Positions 49,979-59,761 of a stretch of 64,000 bases of DNA are shown in pieces; position 1 is the first letter of the stretch, and every line of letters begins with the position of its first letter. The stretch covers positions 1,984,001 through 2,048,000 of the forward strand of contig NZ_CP043808.1 of the NCBI RefSeq assembly GCF_008386315.1. The letters run 5' to 3'. A program made the position numbers and the translations under genes. The notes beneath the pieces are model-generated. The model saw only the letters and a program-made list of their open reading frames with translations, was not told the origin of the DNA and did not search any database. The stretch is from Serinicoccus marinus DSM 15273 (GTDB lineage Bacteria > Actinomycetota > Actinomycetes > Actinomycetales > Dermatophilaceae).

Positions 49979-51168
49979 ATGACGCAGACCTACCCGATCC
50001 AGACCCTCAACGCGATCTCCCCCGTCGGCCTGCAGCGGCTCGACCGCGACATCTTCGACCTCGGCACCGACATCCCCGAGCCGCGCGGCATCCTGCTGCG
50101 CTCGGCCGACCTCCACTCAGCGCCGATCCCCGACTCGCTGTACGCCGTCGCCCGCGCCGGGGCGGGCACCAACAACATCCCCGTCTCGGAGATGGCGTCC
50201 CGCGGCATACCGGTCTTCAACACGCCGGGGGCCAACGCCAACGCGGTCAAGGAGCTCGTCATCGCGGGCATGCTCCTGGCCGCCCGCAACCTCTACCACG
50301 CGGCCGACTACACCCGCGGCCTCGTCGCCGAGCAGGAGCTGACCGGGGCCGAGCTGGACAAGCAGGTCGAGGCCGGCAAGAAGCAGTTCGCGGGCTACGA
50401 GCTCCCGGGCAAGACCCTCGGCGTCATCGGCCTGGGCGCCATCGGCGTGCTGGTCGCCAACGCGGCGCAGTCGCTCGGGCTCAAGGTCCTCGGCTACGAC
50501 CCGGCCATCACGGTCGAGCGTGCCTGGCAGCTCTCCCCAACGTGGAGCAGGTGACCAGCGTCGAGGAGCTCTTCGCCCGGAGCAACATGATCACGCTGCA
50601 CGTGCCGCTCGTCGAGGCGACCAAGGGCCTCGTGGACGCCGACCGGATCGCCTCGATGGCGCCCGGCGGCGTGGTGCTCAACTTCGCCCGCGGCGGCGTC
50701 GTGGACGAGCAGGCGGTGCTGGACGCGCTCGACGCGGGGCACCTGCACGCCTACGTCAACGACTTCCCCTCCGAGGCCGGCTCGGTGCACCCGAAGGTCA
50801 TCGCGCTCCCCCACCTGGGCGCGTCCACCGGTGAGGCCGAGGACAACTGCGCGGTCATGGCGGCCGACCAGTTGTCGGACTACCTGCTGCACGGCAACAT
50901 CCGCAACTCGGTCAACTTCCCGGAGGTCGTCATGGCCCGGACCCCGGGCACCACGCGGCTGGGCATCTTCAACGCCAACAAGCCCAACATGATCGGCCAG
51001 ATCACCGCGGCCCTGGCGGACGCCGGCCTCAACGTGGCGGAGTTCACCAACAAGTCCAAGGGCGAGGTCGCCTACACCCTCGTCGACGTCGAGGGCGAGG
51101 TGCAGGACGAGCTCAAGGAGTCGATCCTGGCGATCGACGGCGTCATCCGCGCACGCAAGATCGACTGA
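49979..51168 (+). pseudogene. serA: Phosphoglycerate dehydrogenase, frameshifted mid-gene
   Basis: First step of serine synthesis, oxidising 3-phosphoglycerate with NAD. The N-terminal part ends ITVERAWQLSP in one frame and continues VEQVTSVEELFARSNM in the next. One missing C in the run CTCCCCAAC near 50535-50539 explains it; the span is 1,190 bases, one short of 397 codons. NAD-binding GLGAIGVLVANAAQ, catalytic-site segments NTPGANANAVKELVIAGML and the histidine in LPHLGASTGEAE are intact, with a C-terminal ACT domain (about 320-396). Likely intact in the living cell. Confidence 0.9.
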
Positions 51169-51209
51169 GACCGGCTCCGACCCTCGCCCGGAGGTCTAGG
51201 GTGGCTCGT

Positions 51210-52502
51210 ATGAGTCGAGCCAGCTACCCCTCCGGCGAGGGTTGAGGCCGGATCCGGACGCTCGCGGTCGCCCACCGCGCCACGCACGAGGCGATCCCGC
51301 TCTTCGGGATCTATGCCCTGCTCTTCGCCGACAGCGGCCTGAGCACGGCGCAGATCTCGGTGCTGCTGGCGGTCTGGTCGGTGAGCGCCTTCGTGCTGGA
51401 GATCCCCTCCGGCGCGTGGGCGGACCTGCTGGACCGCCGCCGGATGCTCCTCGCGTCCGGTCTCGTCTATGTCAGCGCCTTCGCCGTCTGGATGGTCTGG
51501 CCGACCTTCTGGGGTTTCCTGCTCGGCTTCCTCCTCTGGTCGTGCTCGGACGCGCTGCACTCGGGCACGTGGGAGGCCTACCTCTTCGACCAGCTGACCG
51601 CACAGGGGCACGCCGTCCAGTATGCCCACGTCAAGGCGCGCTCGGAGAGCATCGCCCTGCTCGTCATGGCCGGCGCGATCGCGGCCGCCGCGCCGCTGCA
51701 CCACCTGGGGGGATATCCCCTGGTCGGCGCGGCGAGCCTGGCTGCGGCGCTCGTCCACGTCGGCGTGACCCTGCGCCTCCCCAGACCGGCGCGCCCAGGC
51801 ATACCAGCGAGTGTGGAGCGGCTGACGTCCCCCCACCCGACGTCGCCCCGCGCCGTGGACCCGGTGCCCGACCCGGCAGCCGGTGCTGCGAGCGCCGGTT
51901 GGGCGGCGACCCTGCGGGAGGGCCTGGGCCAGGCCCGGGCGGCAGGGCCGGTGCGCAGGGTGCTCGTCGGGTATGCCGCGGTCGTGACCCTCGTCGGCGT
52001 CGACGAGTACTTTGCGCTCGTCCTCGCCGAGGACGGCCTGGCCGTCGGTCGGGTGGCCCTCGCCATGGCTGGGGTCGTGCTGCTCGAGGCGCTCGGCACC
52101 TCGATGAGCGACCGGATCGCCGGGCTCACCCGCTGGCGGCACGCCGGCCTGGTGCTCCTCGCCGGGCTGCTCCTGGGCCTGGGAGCCTGGGGCACCGGGT
52201 GGGCCGGGGCCCTGGCGCTGGGCCTGGGGTACGCCGCGGCGAGCAGCCTCTACCTGGCCGGTGACAGCCGCCTGCAGCACGCGCTCGGGGCGGACAGCCA
52301 GGTGCGCGCGACGGTGACGTCGGTGGCGGGGGTGGCCAGCGAGGTGGGTTTCCTGGTGACCCTGACGCTGGTCGGCCTGCTCACGCTGCACCTCGAGCTC
52401 ACCCCGGTGGTCGCCGGCACCGCGATCGCGCTCAGCGTGCCCGCCGCCGTCGCGGCCTGGCGCATGCCGGCCGGCAGCCCGGAGGATGGCCACGGGTGCT
52501 AG
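51210..52502 (+). pseudogene. MFS transporter with an in-frame stop at codon 12
   Basis: A transporter with about 11-12 helices. The ATG at 51210 (MSRASYPSGEG) is in frame with the rest, but codon 12 (51243-51245) is TGA. After it the frame reads IRTLAVAHRATHEAIPLFGI, the normal first helix, with no start codon until GTG 51360, which would drop that helix. Later parts are intact, including motif A-like GAWADLLDRRRMLL. Either a nonsense change, or paired sequencing errors, or an unusual start. Substrate unknown. The stop is nine bases from the convergent regulator gene. Confidence 0.75.
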
Positions 52503-52511
52503 CGGTCAGCC

Positions 52512-53450
52512 TCAGGCCAGCTCCAGCAGGGCCTGCGCCGTGTCGTGCGTGGTGACCAGGCCGTTGACCAGGTCCCCGGTCATGGCGGCGCGCAGCGCCT
52601 CGACCTTGCCCTCTCCGTGCGCCACCGCGATCACCGTGCCGATCGACCGGAGCTGGTCCGGGGAGAGGGCGATGAGCCGGTCGGTCAGGCAGGTGCTCAC
52701 CAGGGTGCCCCCGGCGTCGAAGCAGGCACCGACGGACTCGCCCACGACACCGGCCTCGCGGACCCGGTCCCGGCACTCCTCGTCCACGGCGTCGAAGATC
52801 GTCGACCGTCCGGGCTCCCAGGCACCGACGCCCACCATCGCCACCGTCACCCGGTCGGCCGCCGACAGGGTGTCCCGGACCGCGGGGTCACGCCGCACGG
52901 CCTGGGCCGCCGCGTCGTCCGGCATCACGAGGGGAGCGAAGAACACCTGTCGTCCGCCGCCGGCGATCCGGCCCGCGCGACGCACCAGGTCGACGGCGCT
53001 GGAGTCCTCCCGGACACCGGCCAGGGCGCCGCTGAGCTGCACGATCGGCACCTGCGGCAGCGTCTCCAGCGCATCGACCATGTCGTAGACCGACCGGCTC
53101 CACGGCAGGCCGAGGACGTCGCCGGGCTGCAGCGTCCGACCGAGCAGCCGCGCGGCGGCCCGACCCACCTCGGCGCGCACCTCGGGCGCGGACGAGGGCA
53201 TCGGGACGACGCTGCAGCACCGCAGGTCGAAGGCGCGCTCCAGCTCGCGCGCCAGGCCCCCGTCGGCGACGGGCTCGACGATCTCGATTCGCACGACCCC
53301 CGCCTCGTGGGCCAGGTCGAGCAGGCGGGCGACCTTGAACCGGCTGATGCCGAGCGCCTCGGCGATCTCCGTCTTGGCCTGGTGCTGCTCGTAGTGCCGC
53401 CTGGCGACCGCGACGGCCAGGACGAGGTCGTACTCGTCTTTCACCGGCAC
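52512..53450 (-). CDS. SorC-family sugar-binding transcription regulator
   Basis: A 312-residue regulator. The N-terminal helix-turn-helix spans about residues 24-53 (AKTEIAEALGISRFKVARLL). The rest is the SorC sugar-phosphate-binding domain, with GLPWSRSVYDMVDAL and VGVGAWEPGRSTIFDAV. Members sense phosphorylated sugars and control neighbouring catabolic genes. It is divergent from the polyol dehydrogenase and xylulokinase genes, its likely targets. The inducer is probably a polyol or pentulose phosphate (inference). Confidence 0.88.
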   Translation of the reverse strand: MPVKDEYDLVLAVAVARRHYEQHQAKTEIAEALGISRFKVARLLDLAHEAGVVRIEIVEPVADGGLARELERAFDLRCCSVVPMPSSAPEVRAEVGRAAARLLGRTLQPGDVLGLPWSRSVYDMVDALETLPQVPIVQLSGALAGVREDSSAVDLVRRAGRIAGGGRQVFFAPLVMPDDAAAQAVRRDPAVRDTLSAADRVTVAMVGVGAWEPGRSTIFDAVDEECRDRVREAGVVGESVGACFDAGGTLVSTCLTDRLIALSPDQLRSIGTVIAVAHGEGKVEALRAAMTGDLVNGLVTTHDTAQALLELA

Positions 53451-53531
53451 CCGAACCTCCCTGAGTCAGCCGCGGTCCGCGGCCTGTGAGCCACGCCATT
53501 ATCTCGGCTCGAGCCGCTGACGTCCATGTCC

Positions 53532-53581
53532 TTGACAACCCGACCGGCGGCGGATTCACTGAGCATACTCATATGTGCGCA
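53532..53581 (+). promoter_or_regulatory. Promoter and putative SorC operator of the polyol operon
   Basis: TTGACA (53532-53537) is a perfect -35; 17 bases on is TTCACT, a weak -10. Directly after lies TGAGCA-N10-TGCGCA (53560-53581), an imperfect inverted repeat that would suit a dimeric repressor binding at the start point. The match to a SorC site is only by position and symmetry. Confidence 0.4.
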
Positions 53582-53619
53582 CCCACGCGCTCTGATGAGC
53601 ACCAGATGTGGAGGCTCGA

Positions 53620-53760
53620 GTGCACTTCGTCACCAGCCAGGGGCTCTTCCTGGCCAAGGTCTGCGCCGCCTCCTTCGTCGTCTCGCTGCCCGTGCTGGCG
53701 GCCGGCTTTGCGGCGCAGGACAAACTGGTGCAGGGTCTGTCCATGGGAGCAGTCAAGTGA
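53620..53760 (+). pseudogene. C-terminal remnant of a sugar/polyol ABC transporter permease
   Basis: 46 codons (GTG 53620 to TGA 53760) reading FVTSQGLFLAKVCAASFVVS then LPVLAAGFAAQDKLVQGL and SMGAVK. This is the conserved end of a MalG/SmoG-type inner-membrane permease, normally about 280 residues. The frame upstream is closed by TGA at 53596-53598 and has no other permease sequence. The stop shares GTGA with the polyol dehydrogenase start, the tight coupling expected of an operon that once read ABC transporter-dehydrogenase-kinase. The rest of the transporter is gone, cut just downstream of the operon promoter. Confidence 0.75.
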
Positions 53761-55274
53761 GCACGGCACGGATCACCCTCGGCGACGACACCCTGCCCGG
53801 GCTCCCGGAGGAGGTAGCCCGCCCGACCTACGACCGGTCCAGGCTACGCCCGGGGATCGTCCACTTCGGCGTCGGCGGGTTCCACCGGGCGCACCAGGCG
53901 ATGTACCTCGACACCCTCATGGACGAGCAGCCCGACGACTCCCTGGGCTGGTCGATCGTCGGGGTCGGCACGATGCCCGGGGACGCCCGGATGCGCGACG
54001 CCATGGCCGCGCAGGACTGCCTCTACACCCTCGTCGTCAAGCACCCGGACGGCCGGCTCGAGCCACGCGTCCTCGGCGCGATGTCGGCCTACCTCTTCGC
54101 CCCGGACGACCCGGAGGCCGTCCTGGCCCAGCTCACCGACGACCAGGTCCGCATCGTCAGCCTCACGATCACCGAGGGTGGCTACCACGTCAACCAGGTC
54201 ACCGGAGAGTTCGACCCCGCCGACGAGTCGCTCCAGGAGGACATCGCCGCCGGTCCCGGGGACGCGCCCCGCAGCGCCTTCGGCTTCATCACCGAGGCGC
54301 TGCGCCGTCGCCGCGAGGCGGGCACCGAGCCCTTCACGGTGATGTCCTGCGACAACCTGCCGGGCAACGGCGACGTCGCCGGCCAGATGCTCACGTCCTT
54401 CGCCCGCATGCAGGACGAGAACCGTGAGGGTGCCGACCCGCTCGCGGACTGGATGGAGGAGCACGTGCAGTTCCCCAACTCCATGGTGGACCGGATCACC
54501 CCGGTGACCACCCAGGAGGACATCGACGCGCTCGCCGACCGGTTCGGCGTGGAGGACGCCTGGCCGGTCGTGTGCGAACCGTTCACCCAGTGGGTGCTCG
54601 AGGACCACTTCACCGCCGGTCGCCCCGCGGTCGAGGAGGTCGGCGTCCAGGTGGTCGACGACGTCGTCCCCTACGAGCTCATGAAGCTGCGGCTGCTCAA
54701 CGCCGGACACCAGGCCCTGGGCTACCTGGGCTACCTCGCCGGGTACCGCTACGCGCACGAGGTGGCCCAGGACCCGCTCTTCGTCGACTTCCTCCTCGGC
54801 TACATGGAGAAGGAGGCGATCCCGACCCTCCCCGAGGTGCCGGACGTCGACCTGGCGGACTACAGCCGGACCCTCGTCGAACGCTTCGCCAACCCCGAGG
54901 TGCGCGACACGCTGGCCCGGCTCTGCGCCGAGAGCAGCGACCGCATACCCAAGTGGCTCGTCCCCGTCATCCGGCACAACCTCGAGCACGGCGGCCAGAT
55001 CGAGCGCTCCGCCCTCGTGGTGGCTGCCTGGGCCCGGTATGCCGAGGGCGTGGACGAGCAGGGCGAGCCCATCGAGGTCGTCGACCGCCACCAGGACCGG
55101 GTCATGGCGGCCGCCGCGCGACAGCGGGAGGAGCCGCTGGCCTTCCTCGAGGACGAGACCTTCTTCGGCGACCTGCGCGAGCAGGAGATCTTCACCGCCG
55201 CCTACACCCACTTCCTCGAGCAGTTGCACGAGGTGGGGGCACGCGCCACGCTTGAAGGTCATGACTGGAGCTGA
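53757..55274 (+). CDS. Polyol dehydrogenase, mannitol dehydrogenase family
   Basis: A 505-residue NAD-dependent long-chain polyol dehydrogenase, oxidising a sugar alcohol such as mannitol or arabitol to a ketose. N-terminal Rossmann region with VHFGVGGFHRAHQAMYLD; the middle has NGDVAG and VQFPNSMVDRITPVT, and the catalytic-site segment is MKLRLLNAGHQALGYLGYL with the conserved lysine. The GTG at 53757 overlaps the permease remnant by four bases and its stop lies inside xylB. Pairing with a xylulokinase suggests D-arabitol to D-xylulose (inference). Confidence 0.9.
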   Translation: MSTARITLGDDTLPGLPEEVARPTYDRSRLRPGIVHFGVGGFHRAHQAMYLDTLMDEQPDDSLGWSIVGVGTMPGDARMRDAMAAQDCLYTLVVKHPDGRLEPRVLGAMSAYLFAPDDPEAVLAQLTDDQVRIVSLTITEGGYHVNQVTGEFDPADESLQEDIAAGPGDAPRSAFGFITEALRRRREAGTEPFTVMSCDNLPGNGDVAGQMLTSFARMQDENREGADPLADWMEEHVQFPNSMVDRITPVTTQEDIDALADRFGVEDAWPVVCEPFTQWVLEDHFTAGRPAVEEVGVQVVDDVVPYELMKLRLLNAGHQALGYLGYLAGYRYAHEVAQDPLFVDFLLGYMEKEAIPTLPEVPDVDLADYSRTLVERFANPEVRDTLARLCAESSDRIPKWLVPVIRHNLEHGGQIERSALVVAAWARYAEGVDEQGEPIEVVDRHQDRVMAAAARQREEPLAFLEDETFFGDLREQEIFTAAYTHFLEQLHEVGARATLEGHDWS

Positions 55275-56679
55275 CGGCACACTGGTCGCCGGGGTCGACA
55301 CCTCGACCCAGTCCTGCAAGGTCGTCGTGTGCGACGCGGACACCGGCGAGATCGTCCGGGAAGGACGGGGCACCCACCCGAACGGCACCGAGGTCGACCC
55401 GGAGCGCTGGTGGACCGCCTTCGAGCAGGCGACCGCCGACGACCTGCTCGACGGTGTCGAGGCCATCGCGGTCGGGGGCCAGCAGCACGGCATGGTGCTG
55501 CTCGACGAGCGCGACCAGGTGATCCGTCCGGCCCTGCTGTGGAACGACACGCGCTCGGCGCAGGCGGCGGCGGATCTGGTCACGCAGCTGGGCGGCGCCA
55601 CGGCGTGGGCGCAGCGTGTCGGGGTCGTGCCGCTGGCCGCGATCACCGTGAGCAAGCTGCGGTGGGTGGCCGAGCACGAGCCCGAGCACCTGTCCCGGGC
55701 CGCGACCTGCGTGCTGCCCCACGACTGGCTCACCGGACAGATCGCCCGTCGTCTGGGGGGCGAGGTCGACGGCTGGACGACCGACCGGGGTGACGCCTCG
55801 GGGACCGGCTACTACAGCGCGGCCAGCGGTGACTACGACCGCGAGCTGGTACGGCTGGCCACCGGCCGGGACCTGACCCTGCCGACGGTGCTCGGACCTG
55901 CCGACCGGGCCGGCACCACCGGGACCGGCGCGCTCCTCGGACCCGGTACCGGTGACAACGCCGCCGCCGCGCTGGGTCTCGGCCTGGAGCGTGGCGACGT
56001 GGTGATGTCCCTGGGGACCAGCGGGACCGCCTTCGCCCGGCACGACGCCCCGACCTCGGACGCCACCGGCGAGGTCGCGAGCTACGCCGACGCGACGGGA
56101 CGCTTCCTCCCGCTCGTCTGCACCCTCAACGCCGCCCGCGTGCTGAGCGCCGGGGCAGCTGTCCTCGGCACCGACCTGGCCGGTCTGGAGCGTCTCGCGC
56201 TGGCTGCCGCTCCCGGCGCCGGCGGGCTCACGCTGCTCCCCTACCTCGACGGTGAGCGCACCCCCAACCTGCCGGACGCCACCGGCACGGTGTCCGGGAT
56301 GACGCGGGACAACATGACCCCGGAGAACGTCGCCCGGGCGGTGGTGGAGGGCATGCTCCTCGGGGTGGGCGCGGGCGTCGACTCGTTGCGCCGCGAAGGG
56401 GTCCCGGTGGACCGCGTGCACCTCATCGGTGGCGCCGTCGCCTCCCGCGCCGTCCGCGAGATCGCGGTCGACCTCCTCGGCGTCCCGGTCGTCATCCCCC
56501 AGCCGGGAGAGTACGTCGCGCTCGGCGCCGCACGCCAGGCCGCCTGGACGCTGCGGGGCGGGGACCTGCCACCGTGGCGTGCCGGGACCGCCGAGCGGCT
56601 GGAGGGAAGTCCGTCGTCCGCAGGGCAGGACGCCCGCGACCGCTACCGGGACCTCGTCGCCACCATGCACGGCGTGTGA
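55261..56679 (+). CDS. xylB: Xylulokinase (FGGY family)
   Basis: A 472-residue carbohydrate kinase. The actin-like ATPase N-terminus reads VAGVDTSTQSCKVVV; IAVGGQQHGMVLLDE and LLWNDTRSAQAA are the sugar-site segments, the catalytic aspartate lies in TDRGDASGTGYYS, and SLGTSGTAF and LIGGAVASRAVREI complete the ATP site. The spacing and QHGMV motif favour xylulokinase over other FGGY members. ATG at 55261 overlaps the dehydrogenase by 14 bases. Product xylulose 5-phosphate enters the pentose phosphate pathway. Confidence 0.88.
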   Translation: MTGADGTLVAGVDTSTQSCKVVVCDADTGEIVREGRGTHPNGTEVDPERWWTAFEQATADDLLDGVEAIAVGGQQHGMVLLDERDQVIRPALLWNDTRSAQAAADLVTQLGGATAWAQRVGVVPLAAITVSKLRWVAEHEPEHLSRAATCVLPHDWLTGQIARRLGGEVDGWTTDRGDASGTGYYSAASGDYDRELVRLATGRDLTLPTVLGPADRAGTTGTGALLGPGTGDNAAAALGLGLERGDVVMSLGTSGTAFARHDAPTSDATGEVASYADATGRFLPLVCTLNAARVLSAGAAVLGTDLAGLERLALAAAPGAGGLTLLPYLDGERTPNLPDATGTVSGMTRDNMTPENVARAVVEGMLLGVGAGVDSLRREGVPVDRVHLIGGAVASRAVREIAVDLLGVPVVIPQPGEYVALGAARQAAWTLRGGDLPPWRAGTAERLEGSPSSAGQDARDRYRDLVATMHGV

Positions 56680-56745
56680 GAGCGGTTCCGGCTCCCGCGA
56701 CCCGTCGGCCCGGCGCACCGAGGCCTGCCCGGCGGGTGGGGATCG

Positions 56746-58584
56746 TCAGCCGGTGTAGAACCGGTTGAGCTCGTCCTTGTACTTCGCCGTCACGGCCCGC
56801 CGCTTGAGCTTCATGCTGGGGGTCAGGTCGCCCTCCTCGATGGACAGGTCGTGGTCGAGGATGTGGAACTGCTTGACCTGCTCGTGCCGCGCCAGCTTCT
56901 CGTTGAGCTGGTCGACGTGCCCCTGCACCATCTCCCGTGCTGCGTCCGAGGTGACGATCTGGGCGTACGAGTCGCCGGCCATGCCGTTCTTGGCCGCCCA
57001 GCCGGTGATGGCGTCCTGGTCGAGGGTGATGAGGGCCGAGACGAAGTTGCGCCCGTCCCCCTCGACGATGAGCTGGCTGGCGTAGGGGCAGACCCCCTTG
57101 AAGAGCGACTCGATGCGCGAGGGTGCGACGTACTTGCCGCCGGAGGTCTTGAACAGGTCCTTCTTGCGGTCGGTGATGCGGACGTAGCCGTCCTCGTCGA
57201 TCTCGGCGATGTCGCCGGTGGCCAGCCAGCCGTCCTGCAGCGCCTCGGACGTGGCGTCGTCGTTCTGGTGGTAGCCGGTCATGATGCCCGGGCCGCGCAT
57301 CAGCAGCTCACCGTCGTCGGCGAGGCGCACCTCGGTGCCGGGCAGCGGCCACCCCACGCTGCCGATCTTGTTGACGCCGTCCTTGGGCCGGTTGACGATC
57401 GATGCGGCACTGGACTCGGTCAGGCCGTAGCCCTCGATGATCCGCAGGCCCATGGCGTCGAACCAGTGCGCGACGTCGTGGTTCAGCGCGGCGGACCCGG
57501 AGATGAAGAAGCGGATGCGGCCCCCGAAGCGCTCCCGGATCTTGGAGAGCACCAGCTTGTCCGCGACGGCGTGCTTGGCCTTGAGCAGACCACCGGGCTG
57601 CCCCCCGGCGGCCCGGATCTCGGCGACCTCCCGGCCGACGCCGCTGGCCCAGTCGAAGAGCTTCTCCTTCACCCCGCCCTCGTCGGCCATCATCGTGGTG
57701 ATCCGGCCGTAGGCCTTCTCGAAGATGCGCGGCGCGGCGCCCATGAAGGTCGGTCGCACGACGCCGAGGTTCTCGACGATCTTCTCCACCCGGCCGTCCA
57801 CCGCCGTGGGGAAGCCCATCTGCAGCGGCAGCACCAGCAGGCACTTGGCGAAGACGTGCGCCAGCGGCAGCCAGAGGTACTGCAGGTCGTCCGGTCCGAG
57901 CAGGCGCACCGCGTCGACGCTGGCGCCCTCGTAGGTCCAGGCGGAGTGCGGCAGCCGCACCCCCTTCGGTCGACCGGTCGTGCCCGAGGTGTAGATGATC
58001 GTGGCCAGGTGGTCCGGGGTGAGGCTGTCGATCCGCTCGTCCACGACACCGGGCTCGGCCGCCAGCCGGGACCGGCCGAGCTCCTCCAGCTCGGCGAGAG
58101 TCATGACGTCGCCCCCGTCCCCCTCGCCGTCGATGACGACGATCTTGAGCACGGCCCCGAGCTCGGCCCGGTGCTCGAGCACCTTGGCCACCTGCTCCTG
58201 GTCCTCGGCGACCACCACCCGGCTGCCGGAGTCGGTGACGATGAAGGCGACGTCGTCGGACAGCGTGGACGGGTAGATCGTCGTGGTGGCGGCGCCGGCG
58301 CACATGACTGCGAGGTCGACCAGGACCCACTCGATCCGCGTCGAGCAGGCGAACGCCACGCGCTCCTCCGGCTGCACACCGAGCTCGATCAGCCCTGCCG
58401 CCAACGCGTAGGCGCGATCACCGGTCTGGGACCACGTCAGGGCGGTCCAGCTCTCGCCCTCGGGGTAGAGGAAGGCGTCGGCGGCCGGGGTGGCCGCGAC
58501 CCGCTCACGGAGGAGGTGGCCCACGCTCGGGGCGCGGTTCTCGATCACGGACAGGTCTGGCTGCTCATCGATGAGACGGGCCAC
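56746..58584 (-). CDS. Long-chain fatty acid--CoA ligase
   Basis: A 612-residue adenylate-forming enzyme that activates long-chain fatty acids with ATP and CoA. P-loop TIIYTSGTTGRPKGVRL near residue 192-208; IEGYGLTES and ATGDIAEIDEDGYVRITDRKKDLFKT are the A5 and A7-A8 motifs; the C-terminal lysine region is GDLTPSMKLKRRAV. It resembles the actinobacterial FadD15 type. GTG start with AGGAG upstream. 34 bases from rodA on the same strand. Confidence 0.9.
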   Translation of the reverse strand: MARLIDEQPDLSVIENRAPSVGHLLRERVAATPAADAFLYPEGESWTALTWSQTGDRAYALAAGLIELGVQPEERVAFACSTRIEWVLVDLAVMCAGAATTTIYPSTLSDDVAFIVTDSGSRVVVAEDQEQVAKVLEHRAELGAVLKIVVIDGEGDGGDVMTLAELEELGRSRLAAEPGVVDERIDSLTPDHLATIIYTSGTTGRPKGVRLPHSAWTYEGASVDAVRLLGPDDLQYLWLPLAHVFAKCLLVLPLQMGFPTAVDGRVEKIVENLGVVRPTFMGAAPRIFEKAYGRITTMMADEGGVKEKLFDWASGVGREVAEIRAAGGQPGGLLKAKHAVADKLVLSKIRERFGGRIRFFISGSAALNHDVAHWFDAMGLRIIEGYGLTESSAASIVNRPKDGVNKIGSVGWPLPGTEVRLADDGELLMRGPGIMTGYHQNDDATSEALQDGWLATGDIAEIDEDGYVRITDRKKDLFKTSGGKYVAPSRIESLFKGVCPYASQLIVEGDGRNFVSALITLDQDAITGWAAKNGMAGDSYAQIVTSDAAREMVQGHVDQLNEKLARHEQVKQFHILDHDLSIEEGDLTPSMKLKRRAVTAKYKDELNRFYTG

Positions 58585-58618
58585 GGCAACTCCTGAGGTC
58601 GAAGGGTCCTGCGGGTGC

Positions 58619-59755
58619 TCATCTTGGCAGGTTCGATCGGACCGGCCAAGACGGGACCGTCCGCGGCTCGCGCCGGCTGGCGCAGGCGAGCAGCCCCAGG
58701 GCCAGCCAGCAGGCGAGCATCGAGGACCCCCCGTAGGAGAGGAAGGGCAGCGGCAGCCCCGTCACCGGCATGAGCCCGAGGTTCATCCCGATGTTCTGGA
58801 AGATCTGGAAGCCGAACCAGGACGCCACCCCGACCGCCAGGAGCCGGCCGAACGGGTCCTCGCACCGCAGCGCCACCACCAGTCCTCGCATCACGAGGAA
58901 GCCGAGCAGCAGGATCAGGCCCCCCGCGCCGAGGAGACCGAGCTCCTCCCCGGCCACCGAGAAGATGAAGTCGGTGTACTGGAACGGGATGAACCCGCCC
59001 TGCGTCTGAGGCCCCTCCCCCAGCCCGGTGCCCGACCAGCCGCCGGACCCGATCGCCAGCCGCGCCTGTCGGGTCTGGTAGCCGATGCCGCCGGGATCCA
59101 GCGCCGGGTCCCGGAACGCCAGCAGCCGGTCCACCTGGTAGGGGTCGAGCAGCGGCACCCGGATCACGGCCACCACGGCGCTCACCGTCCCGACCAGGGC
59201 TGTCGCGGTCCAGCGCCACGAGGCGCCGGAGGTCGCGACCATCCCGATCGTGAGCACGCCCAGGACGAGGGCGCTGCCGAGGTCCGGCTGCAGCATGATG
59301 AGGCCCACCGGGACCGCGGCGAGCACCCACGCGGGCAGCACCTCGCGCCACCCCGGCCGGGCATAGGGGTCCCGACCCTCCGCCAGGATCATGGCCAGCC
59401 CCACCACCAGTCCGATCTTGGCGAGCTCCGCGGGTTGCAGCGAGAACCCTCCCGGGAGGAAGAGCCAGGACCGGGAGCCGTTGACCGTCTGGCCCAGAGG
59501 GGTGAGGACCGTGGCGAGCCCGACCAGCCCGGCGAGGTAGACCCACGGCGCCGCGGCGCGCAGCCATCGCACGTCCGTGCCGATCAGCACGAGGGCCAGC
59601 ACGATGCCGACCGCGGTGTTGACAAGGTGGCGGACCGCCAGCGCCGACCCGGCCCAGGTATGCGTCGTCGACCACACGAGCAGCGCACCCACGAGGCTGA
59701 GGCCGAGGGCCGCGACGACCGGTGCCCAGTCGGTGCGCAGGTAGCGCTCGCGCAC
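58619..59755 (-). CDS. rodA: RodA/FtsW-family peptidoglycan glycosyltransferase
   Basis: A 378-residue SEDS membrane protein with about ten helices that polymerises glycan strands from lipid II, together with a class b penicillin-binding protein. Family motifs: NGSRSWLFLPGGFSLQPAEL with the catalytic aspartate region MLQPDLGSALV, and GLPLPFLSYGGSSMLACW near the C-terminus. No partner PBP or mreBCD lies beside it in the window. GTG start, six bases after ribF. Choice of RodA over FtsW is from absence of division genes around it and overall resemblance. Confidence 0.88.
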   Translation of the reverse strand: MRERYLRTDWAPVVAALGLSLVGALLVWSTTHTWAGSALAVRHLVNTAVGIVLALVLIGTDVRWLRAAAPWVYLAGLVGLATVLTPLGQTVNGSRSWLFLPGGFSLQPAELAKIGLVVGLAMILAEGRDPYARPGWREVLPAWVLAAVPVGLIMLQPDLGSALVLGVLTIGMVATSGASWRWTATALVGTVSAVVAVIRVPLLDPYQVDRLLAFRDPALDPGGIGYQTRQARLAIGSGGWSGTGLGEGPQTQGGFIPFQYTDFIFSVAGEELGLLGAGGLILLLGFLVMRGLVVALRCEDPFGRLLAVGVASWFGFQIFQNIGMNLGLMPVTGLPLPFLSYGGSSMLACWLALGLLACASRREPRTVPSWPVRSNLPR

Positions 59756-59761
59756 CCCGCG

